Origin: Septoria linicola
Taxonomy: Eukaryota > Ascomycota > Dothideomycetes > Mycosphaerellales > Mycosphaerellaceae
Direction: 5' to 3'
Length of the DNA: 64,000 bases
Assembly: GCA_024114885.1 (NCBI GenBank)
Contig: CP099421.1
Location: forward strand, 62,001-126,000
Part shown: piece by piece, positions 1-12,741 of the stretch
Layout of the letters: each line of letters begins with the position of its first letter
How positions within the stretch are numbered: position 1 is the stretch's first letter
The notes under the pieces: model-generated
The model's database searches: none
Seen by the model: the letters and a program-made list of their open reading frames with translations, nothing else
What the model was told of the DNA's origin: nothing
Program-made: the position numbers and the translations under genes

Positions 1-2100
1 TAACCGACGCGTAAGCGAAGTACTATAACTCTTAGTACAAACTCTAGTAGTATAAGGTAGGAGACCTTATACTCTTATCTACTAAAAACCTTAACTTAAA
101 CTAGCTAAGTAAGAAGCTAGTAGAGAAGTTTATTAGCTTATATCGAGTAATTAGCGTTATAGAGGCGTAGGCGTATCGCCTAGCCCTACTAAGTACTATA
201 CGTGTCTATAATATCTTCTATATTTCTCTTCTTGAACTATAGCGAGAACTAGACGAAGCGTAGGCGTAGAGTATACTACTCGTAGACGACGAGAGCGAAT
301 AGGAGGTAGAGAAGGTCTTAAAAACTAGGAAGGTTAAAGGATAATAGTAATACTTTATAAAATAGCGATATTAGCTAGAAGAGTATAACACCTAGGAATT
401 AGTAGAGAACGTTAACGAGTATAAGGCGCTAGACGAGTTCGAAGTATAAGCGAAACGCGTACGACGCGCGTAGACAAACTATGTTATAAGATATATATAT
501 AGAAATTAGAAAGAGAGAAAATTATAGAGACCTAGTTCTACGATTACGACTACGACGCGTAAGCGCGCCGTAGCCGAGCTATCTTAGCCTTTATAGGCTT
601 AGGGTATCTTAGTTATCGCTAGCGTAACGCTAGCGGAATAGTATCGTAGTTAGTACGCCTTAGACGCGATAAGTACGTATATCGCTAGACTAAACTAGTT
701 AGACTCTTTACTAGAGCCGTCTTACTTATCTTCGTTACTAAGGGCTTTATTAGTAAAGGTAGTATTAGTAGTAGCTAGATCGAGGCCTGTACGGCGGCCG
801 TACTACGCGTACGATTAGTATAAGAAACGAAACGGTGTCGAGTACGAAACGCCTAACTTACCTCGCGAGTAATCTAATATAGACTAGTAAAAGTACGGTC
901 TAATAACTATAAGGTAACGATAGACACCTTAGAGAGACCCGCGCTTATAGCGCCTACGCCTCTACTACGCGGCACCTTCGTCTCGCCGACGTAGCGCGAG
1001 GCGTTATACTAGGTAGTAGAGAGGACCTAGTTAAGATAGGCTTAAGTAGTAGTAAGGGATTCTAGGAGGTCCGCGTGTAGCGTAGGGTTAGCGTTAGCGT
1101 TATAGTCGTACTTATCGATCGTATAGCGCGCGAAGACTATAGCGTCGTAGGTACTAGTAGTAGCTAGTAGGATAGGGTCGTAGTAGCGGTAACCGCGCCT
1201 AGTAAGTAAGTTAGTTAAGAGGCGTATACGAAGCGTAAGGGAGACGTACCTATAGCGATCGTAGTAGCGGGCTAACTAGCTAAAGGTAGTACTATAGCTA
1301 TTAAGTAGGACTAGTATTATAAGAGTTAGTATCGAGTCGTATACGTAAGGTAGCTAAGGAGCGAGCGAAGCTTAGGAGTAGCGTATACTAGTTAAGTTAT
1401 AGATCTAGCGAGTATAGCGAGTATAGCCTCGAGTAGTCTAACTCTTTCTCTTACTAGAGAAGAGGGTAGACGGCAGTATTACGTAGCGCTTATACTAATT
1501 AGGGTCGTTATTATCGTTATAGTTACGCTACTTACGCGAAGCGCTTATATTAAAAATAAGAGGGGTACTACTCCTTAGCTAGTTAGATAGGGATTCTATA
1601 TTAGATAAAGAAAAAGAAAGGTAAGCGAAGCGAGCGCGAAGCGTACGATATTTATATACGAGAATTAGAAGCGGCGGTTATAGAGCGTAACCTATCTTAT
1701 ATAAATTCCTAAAGAGGAAAAGGTAAAGCTAATAACAATCGTAACTAATAATAAGAAGACTAACGTCTATAAGGGGAATACCTACGCTACGTATACGTTT
1801 ACTCTATATAATACTTACGTTAATAAACCTATAATAAAGTAGAAGGTTATTAAGGACTCTCTAGCGTATTAAGACAATACTATAGAAGAGAGGGGATAAT
1901 TATAAGAGCGTAGAGTAAATAGTCGAAGTAAAGGAAGGCTGCCTACCTTACTACCTTACCTTAGTATACTAGCTTATACCGAGTATACTTAGCGTATAGG
2001 TATTTTATATACGACGTACGCGCTCTATATTAGGACCTACAAGAATTAGTCTATAGTCTTAACGATAGTCAAGGGCGTTCTATACGTTACTATATACCCT
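1..2100. repeat. RIP-degraded repeat DNA, family not identified
   Basis: CA and TG are nearly absent, TA is abundant and CG is kept; no frame is open for long. Some frames become longer if TAG/TAA are read as mutated Gln or Trp codons, so this is probably old transposon coding sequence. I could not align it to the right-hand gypsy copy: similarity to that copy starts only near 2,100. It may be a different element or a diverged 5' part of the left gypsy element. Confidence 0.7.
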
Positions 2101-2929
2101 TTATAATTACCTAGAAGGATTAGGACGACCTAATCGGCGCCTACGTAGCCGGAGATAGCGTAAAGACAAAGTAGAACCTAAACTCTTCTCGTCTAGTTAG
2201 AGGATAGCTAATAGGAGTATAGAAGCGAATTACGACTTAGGCCGTAGCTATAAGAACTCGCGCTTATCGTTACTCTCGTATTAAAGAGGTTAAAGATAAA
2301 AACTAGCTAGCTCCTTACCTTACAGATATAGGAGAGTTAGAGGATTCTTAAACTTAAGAACGTAATAACGATAAGGTCGAGGATAAGTAGATATATAACT
2401 ACTTAAACGGTCTACTAGTTCTAGTCGCTCCTACGTATACTTAAAAGTAGAAGAAGGCTAAGGAGCCTCTAAAGACTAAGCGTATAGACAACTACCTTCG
2501 AGCTACGTACGCTAATAATAACGCTAATATCTTCTAGATAGACAAAATACTCGAATCTAAGGTCTAGTTAAGCTTAGCGGAAATTATTCTCTATAGCGAG
2601 CGAGTATCGTATTCCTTATAGAGTCGTGTTCTAAATAATACGGATCTACGTAAGAAGCTTAATAAGCTCTATATAAAGAAGCGTACGAATAGAGGTAGCG
2701 AAGCTAAAATTAGCGTATATTCCTTACTATCTAAAGCCTTTAGCGAGTAGGTAGAGAAGGAGCTAATAAAAGCTATTTTAGCGACCGATATCAAGGCCTT
2801 CTAGGCTACCGCTATAGTAATTAATATAGTAAAACCTAGGCCCGCTTCTAAGCTTTACAAGCGGACTAATAATATCCTTCTATTATTTAATAATATCTAT
2901 TAAATTATTCTAAGTATCTACGTATCTAT

Positions 2930-5900
2930 AAAGTACGGACCTCGAATAATAGCTTATAAGTCTTTAATCGACGAGAGAGCTAAGTTAATAATTATACTAA
3001 TCGAATACGTTCGAAAACTTTAAGTTAGTATAACCCCTCTTAGTAATATTACTATAGGAGGAGTCGGAGGCAAGGTTACTTTCGTTAGATACTACCTAGA
3101 GGTATTAATCGACACCTTTAGCGTAAGAGTTACTATACTATTTCTAGTCTTACTAGCGAACGGCCCGATCTTACTTAGCTAGCTATAGGCGCGATAGGTG
3201 CGCTTAGCTTCTAAGAACTACGATAATAGCTCTTAGAAGAGCTTAATTAGTACTCTAGACGGCTATATTATTATATTTACCGGCTTTAATAGCTATAGTA
3301 ATATACGAACTATAGAATAGGTCCTAGGAAAAGCTAGAGTACTAAGAAACTAGCTCTAGTCGACGGTATAAGATTAATTAGAGCTCTAACGCGTACGTCG
3401 CGTCTAGATTTAGTAGAAATTAGTATCTAAACTCTAACTTTTAGTAATTACTAGCTAAAGAATATAGGGTATACTATCGAGGACTCTAAATCGTATAATA
3501 GCGAGGAGTAGAGAGAGGGATTATAAGCTTTTTAAGCTTCTACTACCCTTTCCGTATAAGGTTTAGTAGTTAGAGGTAAAAACTCTACTTAGGAGGGTTA
3601 GCTAGCGGAACGTTCCGTAGTTGCCTTTTTAAACGATAATTACGTTATACCTTCTATACTATACTTTAAACTATACTAGTAGTATAGATAGATAAGCGAC
3701 TAGTACTAGTGTTCGTTTATAGTTACTAATAGCTCTAAACTCCTAGAGAATCAAGTCTTTAACTACCTTACGTAGTAGTTATCGTATATAAAGATAATTT
3801 ACTTTAGGGATTATTTTATAGTAGACTTAATTAGATAAAGCACCTCTCTACGATAGTAGCTCGAGCTATTAAGATAGGTTAATTATAGTTAGACTTAAAC
3901 ATAGTATAACTATCTCGTAGTAGCGGCTATTAAAGATAATATTACTAAATTTAGCTAAAATAGCCGACTTAAGAAGCTTCTACTAGCTACTAGCGAAGCT
4001 AAGCTAGTTTATACTAGCGAGCGAGACTTGTACTAGGGTATTAGGTATAGTTTTAACGATACTATACTAGTATCTTAATCGAGCTAGGGTTTAAATTATA
4101 GAGGCGAATACTTGATAATTGCCTATAAGAAGCTTAGAGAGGCGGAGCTAGCTATCTAAGAACCTAGACTCTATAACGAGGTTATCTCTAATAAAGTAGA
4201 CGACGAGCTTAGTAAGGAGACGTACGTTATCTTAGCCGCTATTAATATAGTAGCGGAGAAAGCTCGTAATAAAGAAGCTATAGAGTAGTAGAAACTAGAT
4301 AATTATATTAGCGCCTATACTCTTTATAAGCGAGTTACTAACAAGATTAAACTAGTAAATATAGATATTACTATAACTAATAGCTCGAACCCTAGCGGAT
4401 TAAAGGACTAGCGACGGACTTATATTAAGAAGGAAGTAGCTATACTACCTAGTACTAGACCTTACGATAGTAAGTACTTAACTAAGAGGTTCTCGGCGAT
4501 CGAGCCTAGATTACGCCTTACGCCTAAACGGCTTATAAAGTTTAAACCTAGTATAGAACTACTACTAAAGGAGCTAGATTTACTATACTATATACTAAGG
4601 AATCGAGAAGCTACCTTTACGTAGGACTTTACGTATTTAGGCCGAATTAATCCTAATATTACTCTACTATAGAAGATTTAGACAATTCCTTACGAGCTAT
4701 AGTAGTACCTAGGCTTTAAGCTAAACCTATCGCTACGATATATCGTAGAGAATATACTAAGACAACGAATCTAAGCTAGAACTCTTAAACTATACTATAG
4801 TGCCTATCGAAATCTATACTTCCTTATTAGTAAGAAGATAGAGGTAGGTAAACTAAAGAAGTATCGGTTAATTAACGTAGCTTAGAAGTTTAATTAAGTT
4901 ACTATAAGAGATTCGAACTTACTACCTAACGCTAAGGGTTTCTCTAAGGACTTTACTAGCTACGTACTAGCCTCGCTAGTTAATATCTTCTCTAGATATA
5001 ACTAAATTCCGCTCGACGAATTATATAGAGACCTTATAGGCTTCGACTTACTACTAGGCTTGTTATAGTAGATAACGTTACTATAGGGAGCTACGAATTC
5101 TATTACCTAGTTCGTTCGTATTATTAATTAAGTGCTTATAGAGTATATCTCGTATAAGGTATAGCTATTCCTTAATAATATTAGTATTAAAGAGCCTAAG
5201 ACGAAGTATAATAATAAGGAGGTTAAACCTAGCCTCCGCTGTTACGTTATCGAGTATATTATAGCTATAGACGACGTTCTCTATAATATAGAGCGAGCTA
5301 ATATAACTATAGCTTTTAATAAGCTATAGCTCTATTACGAATAGTTAGTAATCGTTAGTTACCTTACTAGTATTAATAGTCGCTATCTAGACTTCGTAAG
5401 AGTAGCGAAGATCGAGAAATAGCCGAACCTAGAGAATTAGAAGGATATTCGAACCTTCCTCGGCGTAGTTACGTACTATCGCGTCTAGGTTAAAGATTTT
5501 ACGATTATCCTTACTCCGCTATTTAAACTATTATAGAAGGATACCGAGTTTTAATAGACTACCGAATACTAACTAGCTAAAGATATCGTCTCGAAGGCAC
5601 TAGTTTTAGCCCTAGCCCTAGTTACTCTTAACTATAGAGAAGAAGTAGGACTTATTATCGTAGGCGTAGATTCGAGTAGTAAAGGTTAGGGATATACGCT
5701 TTCCTAATATAATCGAGACGAGCTACTCCTTTACTATCTAGTTCGATATAAGTCTAGCCTATTTAATCTAGTAGAAGTCAAATATAATACTAGAAAGCGC
5801 GAATATCTTAGTATACTAAAGGTATTAAAGAAGCTAAAACCGTAGCTATTTAGAGTATACTTTTAACTAGAGATTAATATAAATACTCTTATTTACTAGC

Positions 5901-7470
5901 TTAATAAGGCTACCTCTAATTTGCCGAATACTATAATAACGCGCTAGCTAGTATAGATCTACCTCTTCGACTTTAACGTTATATATATTCCTAGTAAGAA
6001 GTATATAGCTCTAGATTCGCTATCGAGGAAGCCTATTACGCTTAAAGATATAGAGGCTATAGAATAGGAAGAAGACGTAGATCTAATAATTAACGAGTAA
6101 TTCTTCGATACCTTTTACGTTAACGCTTTCTCTATATAGGTGATTTAGGGCGAGCTACCTACGATTAATAGAATCTACTCTTAGGAGTTAATAAATATCG
6201 CTTTTGTACTTATACGAATATAAAGACCTAAGAGAGTTTCTAATAACGAGTATAAGCGGTTAAGGAAGAAGTATCGGCTATTTTATATTAAGAATAACTA
6301 GCTCTAGCGCTAAGAACGAGTAGCTAGGCCCTTATAGTAAGTTATCGACGAACCTAAAGTACAAGCTTATATTATTAGAGCGTACTATTATAAGAACGGT
6401 TACTATAGCGCTAAATAGACGTATAATCTTATCTAGAAACGATAGTAGTAGGATAGAGTCTAGGCTTAAATCTCGCTCGCTATTCGGTAATATACTATTT
6501 ATAGTCTTCGGTATAAGAGATAGGTACCTAGAGAACTATAGATCCTACTCTAAGTTATAGTCGGCTAGCGGTAGTATATCGACGGCTTATATATCTCGAA
6601 GAACTGTTCGTTAATAGTTATACGCGAATCTCTATCGTAGTAGCTAGAAGCACGTATATTCTAGTACCTAGTAAAGAGTATCTCTTTAGTATAGATAGTA
6701 AGGTTTATATAGGAAGAAATCTTTTACCGATAGGGTACTACTATAGAAGTTATTCTCGATAACTATAAGACTAACCTTAGCGAAGTAGAAAAGCTACTAC
6801 TATCGTATAGTATTAAACGTATTAATATTTTGCTATACTACTCTTAGTCTAACGCTATCGTTAAAGTCGGCTATAAGACGATACTAGACGCTTACTTAAA
6901 ACTGTCTAATAGCGGCCTTTATTCGATTAGAGACTATATTCTAATAGTATTATAGGTAGAGAGAACGATAATAGTCTCTACTACTAGCCTAACGCCGTTA
7001 GAAGTAATAATTAAGCGTGACGTAGTACTACTAATTAAGCTAGAATACTATATCTTCTAGATTATAGATTAGGGTAAGGTTAAGACTAGAGTAGAGCTTC
7101 TTACGATTCGAGCTTAAGCCCTAGAAGCTATAGAAACGATAGTAGAAGAAGAGCGACTACGTTAATAGCGTCTCTAAGAATAGAACAAGGCGTACTTCGA
7201 TAAGTATCGCTATACGGATCTTACTATACTAAAGGAAAGAGATCTCGTATTAGTATACCGCTCTAAGTTAAAAACTAGCTTCTCCTATAAGCTTACGTTT
7301 AGGTAGGAAGGCTCTTTTAGAGTATCTAAAGTATTATAGGAAGGTATATTATATAAGCTTAAGGAACTAGATAGCTCTAAGTAAGAGTATATCTATAAGA
7401 GGATAGACCTTAAGAAATATACCTTTCTATAAGAAAACCTAAAGCTAGTTCCGGATTAGGTAGAACTAGA
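2930..7470 (+). pseudogene. Gypsy pol remnant (protease-RT-RNase H-integrase), left copy
   Basis: Conceptual reading through RIP stops gives a retropepsin-like segment (about 2,930-3,190), a reverse transcriptase (about 4,740-5,540), an RNase H (about 5,640-6,050, ending near the typical DSLSRKP motif) and an integrase core (about 6,190-7,470). The RT shows the YRLINV block. Its usual FLDD-type active site reads FLNNIS near 5,170, both Asp codons having become Asn as expected from G-to-A RIP. The enzymes would copy element RNA and insert the cDNA. Interrupting codons are mostly TAG, so no functional product is expected. Confidence 0.85.
3617..3643. repeat. Near-palindromic hairpin motif, left element
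   Basis: An imperfect inverted repeat around a TTTTTAAA centre with GATAA(T/C)-type arms. It lies between the protease and RT segments, and its counterpart in the right copy is at 56,831-56,857. Confidence 0.55.
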
Positions 7471-7779
7471 AGAAGTACTACTACTAATAGAGACAATTAT
7501 AGAACTAGGCCTTCTACCTAGGTATAAGTATCTATAGATCTTTATTAGTAAGCTATTAGTAATAACTTAATAAGAAAGAGAGAGTTATATACGCTAGCTA
7601 CTAATAGAGCTTAAAGAAGAATAGAAGACTTAGTAAGCTAAAGGCTAAAGCTAGCCTAGCGGAGCTAAAGAAGTAGAAATTCGATAAGCGATACTTAATT
7701 AGGGGTATAAGCTAAGATCTAGCTACTAAAGCCTAGCCTCTACTATAAAAAGGGCTAATATTCCTAAGCCTATACTATT

Positions 7780-7980
7780 CTAAGTACTTCTTTTATTCCT
7801 AGAGCTACTATCGAGCTCTAATCTAACCTTCCTAAGCGCTTCTCTTAGTCTTAAAGCTACTATTAAACTCTAATTAGAGCTTCCTAAGCTTATAATTTAC
7901 TAGACTAGTAGAAATCTAGCTAAATCTTAGCTATCCTAAGTACTTCTTTTATTCCTAGAGCTACTATCGAGCTCTAACCT
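7780..7980 (+). repeat. Tandem repeat of about 156 bp in the spacer after integrase (left copy)
   Basis: A block beginning CTAAGTACTTCTTTTATTCC and continuing with AGAGCTACTATCGAGCTCTAA occurs at 7,780 and again at 7,936, about 156 bp apart; related variants continue towards 8,300. The same duplication is seen inverted near 52,500-52,700 in the right copy, so it belongs to the element. No open frame runs through it. Confidence 0.7.
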
Positions 7981-8726
7981 AAGCTTCCTAAGCTTCTCTT
8001 TTACTAGATTAGTAGAAATCTAGCTAATCCTAACTGTCCTAACGCTATTTTCTATAGCTAAGATAAGTATCTATATAGCTAGTTACTCTCCTAAGCTTAA
8101 CTTTTAAGTATAGATTTTATATCTACTAGCTAACCTACTATTCTACTCCTTTTTCTAAGTCTCGAGCCTACTATTACTATAAAAGTTAGCTATCCTAAGC
8201 TACTTTCTACTACTAGGTCTTAAAAATCTAAGCTAGAGCTATACTCCTAAAGCTCTTTTCTACTAGAAATTTCTAAGGTTAGTACTACGATCTATCTTCC
8301 TAGAGCTCTTTTCTATTACTAATTAGTAAAGTAAGATAATAATTTTCTATCCTAAAGGTCTTTTTACTACTAATTTTCGCCTAACTAAAGGAATCGCTAA
8401 AAATATTAGTTTCTAGTAGAGAATTCTTAAAGTTTAAGGTTTTTAGCCTACGTAAGGGTAGAGAAGCTTGAATCTTTAGTAATAGTAACGCTAATAGCTC
8501 CTTCCTAGCTATTAATTATAGCGCTAGCGGTCTCTTATAATATAGAAAGCACGATCTAGTAAGCTAACTGGGTATACGAAAAATAAGGCTCTTTTAAGTT
8601 AGTAGGAGTAACGACGATAGTATCTAAGTCTTAGTCCTTGTCGGCGATAGTAAGGTATATACTATAGTAGTTAGTAGTAGCGTTAGTAGTATACGACGGC
8701 TATAGAAGCGTTAAGGTAAAGTAAAC

Positions 8727-8757
8727 TTTTAGTTATCTTTTTAAACGATAACTAAAA
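8727..8757. repeat. Near-palindromic hairpin motif before the extra ORF, left element
   Basis: TTTTAGTTATC and GATAACTAAAA arms flank a T/A-rich centre. The counterpart at 51,727-51,757 in the right copy is an almost perfect palindrome. It lies between the noncoding spacer and the extra open frame. Confidence 0.7.
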
Positions 8758-9439
8758 CCTTACGTAACTAAGCCTTACGTATAGACCCCTAATCCTAATA
8801 GTAGTTACGCTACTACGATAAGATATATAATTAGGCTACTTTTACGCTCTAAACGATCTCTTCTTCCTTATTAACTATTAATTAGTTACTATAGAGCCTT
8901 ACTTCTATTAAGTTCGGTTCTTATCTTTCGTTACTACCTAGTAACGCTATATAGCTGTTTATATACGTAAGCAGTAACTAATATAATAGAAAACTCTTTA
9001 ACCGGTTACGCGCCCGACCCTCCTCGCTATTTAAGTTACTTATTACTAGTTACGCGCTTTATATCGCCTTAAGCTACTAATACGACTATTTAAAGACGTT
9101 CTCTTTCTCTATCGCGTATAAAGAACAAGACTTCTCCTTTCTAGCGTTCTTTAACGCCTAAACGCTTATTAAGACTAGCGCTTTCGCCTTCTACCTCGCC
9201 TATTCGAAGTCCTATATAAGAACTACCTAGATAAGAGTCTCTAAAGAAACGACGAAAGATAGCTTCTTTAAGTTCTATATAAGGTATAGCGCTCGCTCGT
9301 ACTAACCGCGAAGGCTCTCTTATTAGTTTCTAGCCTTTAAGTAGACCTCTTACTAGTATAACAAACCTTAATAACGCTACTAAAGCTATTCTATCGCTAG
9401 AAATACTATAAGACTAAGAGGAGAGCGTCGACTTAGTAC

Positions 9440-12310
9440 TTAAGTAAGTCGAGGAAGTAAACGACGAGATAAAGATCGGTATATTTAACTTCTTTAAACG
9501 CCTCTTAACTAAGATTTTGCCGAAGTATCTTAACGCGTAGAGTATAAAGCGCGATAATATAAAGAAGATACGCTAAGAAGGCCGAGATTTAGTAAAGGAG
9601 AGAAACTTAATTTAGTAGTAGCTACGTATAGAGTTTAGGTACGAGTAGAACTTCCTCTTCCTTAACTAAGTCTTATACGATAAAGAGATACTTAGAAACC
9701 TTTGTTAATAGTTAAATAAGTATAAAGGCGTCTTTAAAGAGAGCGAGCCTAAAGACTAGGTTTTCTTAGCGTAGTAAAAGTAAGATCGTTTCTATTAGTA
9801 GGTAGCGAATATGTTCTCTTATAGCTAGTATTTTTAGCTATAGAGAAGTAAGAAGACTCCTAGCTCGTAGAGCTTAGGCTTTATTAATACGAACTTAGAT
9901 AGGAGACGCTACTAGAACAAGTTTAAGGTAGAGCTTTCGTAAGTTAACGTATTTAGCTATAAGATAAGAGAAGCGCGCCTAGAGGCGGGCTATAAACTTA
10001 ATTAGTATAGATTTATAGTCAAGCTTACTAAGAGAGAGCGTAAAGGAGAGACCTTCGAAGAACCGACTTATATATTCCTAGTAGTAGAGAGATAGCTCTT
10101 AATATCCTATAGACTATTACCTCCTTCTAGAAATCTAAGATCTAATAGACGACTCTCCTCCTCTACGCCTAAGGGCCTATCCTTATCTAGTCCTACTTAA
10201 AGCTCTAGTTAAGAAGGAGAAGGAGAAGGTAACTTACTTACGACTCTAGAGCCTCGTCCTAGAGATTCCGTATCGCCTAGTACTATATAGAGGCTAAAAG
10301 CTTAGTTAGAGAAGTTAACGCTAAGCTCTACGAAGAAGCCTACGCTCGTCCTTCGTAAGAGCGAGAGACTTACTAGAATTCGCGCTAGAGAACCTATTAT
10401 TACCTCGATCGAGACTTCTCTTATACTAAGCGCTTCGAGTAGTAGCGATCCTATATAAGACTAAGTATTACCTACGACGAAGCCGCTACTAGGTCCGTAA
10501 CGCCTATCGCTAATCGTGCTAGAAGATAATAGTAGAATTAAGCTAGAGAGCGACTTAGAGCCTAATCTACGTTACTAGGCTTATATAAAGGATAGTATTA
10601 CCTTCGAAGTCTACTACTATATAATCGTTAGTAGAGCTTTTAAAGAGGTCGATAATGTCTAGGAGAAGAAGAAGGTAGCTAAGAGCTACGCTTTAATTAA
10701 TATTCTTTCGTACCTTAGCTAGCCTCTTTATAAAGAATATATAGCTAAGATAGGTAATACTATAGGTTTAAAGCTACCGAAGACGGCTAAAGTAACGTAT
10801 ATCCTCTACTAGCGTATTGTTTAGATAGGTAGTATAGCCGATCTCTAAGCCCTTATCGCCTAGAATACTTAAAACCGGACGTAGTTTAAGCTAGAAGCGA
10901 ATACTTTCTTCCCTAAGCCTATAGGACGTACTCGTCGTAGTAAGAAAGGTACTAATACTTAGGAACTAGAGGACGATATTAACGCCCTAATACGTAAGGT
11001 AGGTAGAAGCTATCTTAGACCCTTTTAGTTCTCCGCGACTAAAGTAGACTTAAAGGTTACTTCTAACGTTCGTTAGAAGGCTTAGGAGCTCTTAGACTAC
11101 GATAGTAATAAGAGTACCTAGACCGACTACGGCTTCCTCTTTTGTTCTCCTTCTACTAGAGGCCTATTTCAGATCCTAGACTCTTTACTCGAAGCTATAT
11201 AGTAGGAGTTTATAGTATATCGATAGTATAATATAGCTATTAGTTAGTATAGTTAGTCTCGTAGTATATAGTACTCGCTATCCTAATAGCTTCTTCGCTA
11301 GTATCCTCTACTATAGCTATATTAGCTAGTTACTACTCCGTATACGACCGTTAAATATATAGCCTACCTATCTACTACCTTTTATATCTTCGACGATAAG
11401 GCTAGTTCTAACTACCTTAACGGCTTCTAGTATATCGCCTTAAACGAGAATATACTACTTAAGGAGAAGGGCCTTAATTAGGTTTAGTTTATAGTCTCTC
11501 TAGACGATACTAGCGATAGAGGACGACTTTTACTAACCTCTAACGCAGCCGGTAATAGGCTCTTTAACCCTAAGGAGGCGAAGTAGCTAGTAAGGCGTAT
11601 TATCTCTAATAAGTAAAGCTATAGTATAGGCTTCGTCGAGACTATAGCTCTAGTAATTACCGACGATATAAAAGCTAACCTTAATCTTAGTTAGAAGAAT
11701 CCTTATACTAAAGCGGGCTCGCTAGTTATTTCGTACCTCTACCTCCCTTAGTAGTATACTCGCGTAGATAACGAGTATCGTATAATTCTAATAGTGTTTC
11801 TAGCCTACTCTAAGGGTTAAGTATTAGATAAGTTACCTAATAGTAATCGTATTAACGTTTCTACGGTCTATAGCGTATATCTCTATCGCGAGCGAATACC
11901 CTTTATAGCTTTAGGCACTATATACCCTACTCGAGCGATAAAACCTTTCGTTACTAAGGTACTTCTAACTAGCTTAGGCCCGATTTCCGATACCTTAGTA
12001 GGCCGAGTTCTATAGGCGGATTAGGTAGTAAGTATAGAAATAAAGAAGCTCTTTAGTATAAGTAAGAAGGAGTTTAAGGTCTATATAGCTAAATAGTAGA
12101 CTACGGCTAAAGCTTAATTCGATACTATCTACGCTACGGCTATAGATATTAAGGAGTATATATTTAGCGAAGCTAGCTTTGTAAGCGCGGATAGTAACTT
12201 AGAAGTATTAGTATCGAAGAAGAGAGAGGCTGTTCCTAAGGAGATTCCTAAGAGTATAGTAGAAGAGTAGCGTCTAGCGAATAATAATCGGATCTAAGAA
12301 GGTGTTTTTA
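9440..12310 (+). pseudogene. Extra long ORF after integrase in the giant gypsy element (left copy), function unknown
   Basis: One reading frame stays coherent for about 2.9 kb (roughly 950 codons) if TAG/TAA stops are treated as RIP-mutated Gln/Trp codons. It lies between integrase and the 3' LTR, where a standard gypsy element has little or nothing. The conceptual protein has a charged, aromatic-rich N-terminal half, a Ser/Pro/Arg-rich middle (about 10,100-10,450) and a C-terminal half that is best preserved in the right copy (70 codons open at 48,484-48,696). I recognise no domain; it is not an evident envelope, chromodomain or transposase. It could be a host-derived or novel accessory protein of the element. 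Confidence 0.6.
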
Positions 12311-12336
12311 GTAGTTGTCGTTAGAAAAGGTAACTA
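12311..12336. repeat. Near-palindromic hairpin motif after the extra ORF, left element
   Basis: TAGTTGTCGTTAG and complementary AAGGTAACTA arms, just after the end of the extra open frame and about 120 bp before the 3' LTR. The counterpart in the right copy is at 48,154-48,178. Confidence 0.6.
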
Positions 12337-12456
12337 TTTAATAGGCCTCTAATTAAAAGTTTAATAGACTTTAATAGGAAAACTAACTAGTTTTAAGCAA
12401 TTCTAAGAGAGCTCTATAGGTAGTTAGGTATCTAGTTAGATACTAAGAAAGAGAGA

Positions 12457-12741
12457 ATTAGTAAGGTAAAGGCCTACCTATATACCGTGCTTAGTAACTT
12501 TAGTATAAAAGCAAGGTAGTAGCTCGTTTCTAAGATAGGAATATTTACTCTACTTAATTAATTTAATATCCTACGGTCCTAGTATAAGGCTCTTAGTCCT
12601 AGAGCTACTAGTTTAAGCTTGTTACTACTAGTTAATATACGTATTACAAGACTATTACTCTCTAAATAGGTCTTGTTCTATAATAGCTACTCTTATACCT
12701 ACCTAGGAGGTTAGTATTAGAGTAGTTATTATCTATTAATA
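12457..12741 (+). repeat. 3' LTR of the left gypsy copy
   Basis: About 285 bp, the reverse complement of the two LTRs at 47,750-48,033 and 60,706-60,989. It is preceded by a purine-rich stretch (AAGAAAGAGAGAA, about 12,444-12,456) in the place of the polypurine tract that primes plus-strand synthesis. It is more heavily RIP-mutated than the 60,706 copy. Confidence 0.85.

Larger units (their letters stand above)
2100..12741 (+). mobile_element. Giant Ty3/gypsy LTR retrotransposon, left copy, 5' end missing
   Basis: This stretch is the reverse complement of 47,750 to about 58,350. Paired positions sum to about 60,475-60,490 all along (for example 2,130 with 58,345, 5,030 with 55,455, 12,457 with 48,033), so the two copies are collinear with few indels. 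The order on the plus strand is protease, reverse transcriptase, RNase H, integrase, spacer with tandem repeats, an extra open frame, polypurine tract and 3' LTR. This is the Ty3/gypsy pol order (integrase after RNase H). All frames are broken, mainly by TAG/TAA created by RIP, so the copy is dead. The 5' LTR and gag are not recognisable to the left. Confidence 0.9.
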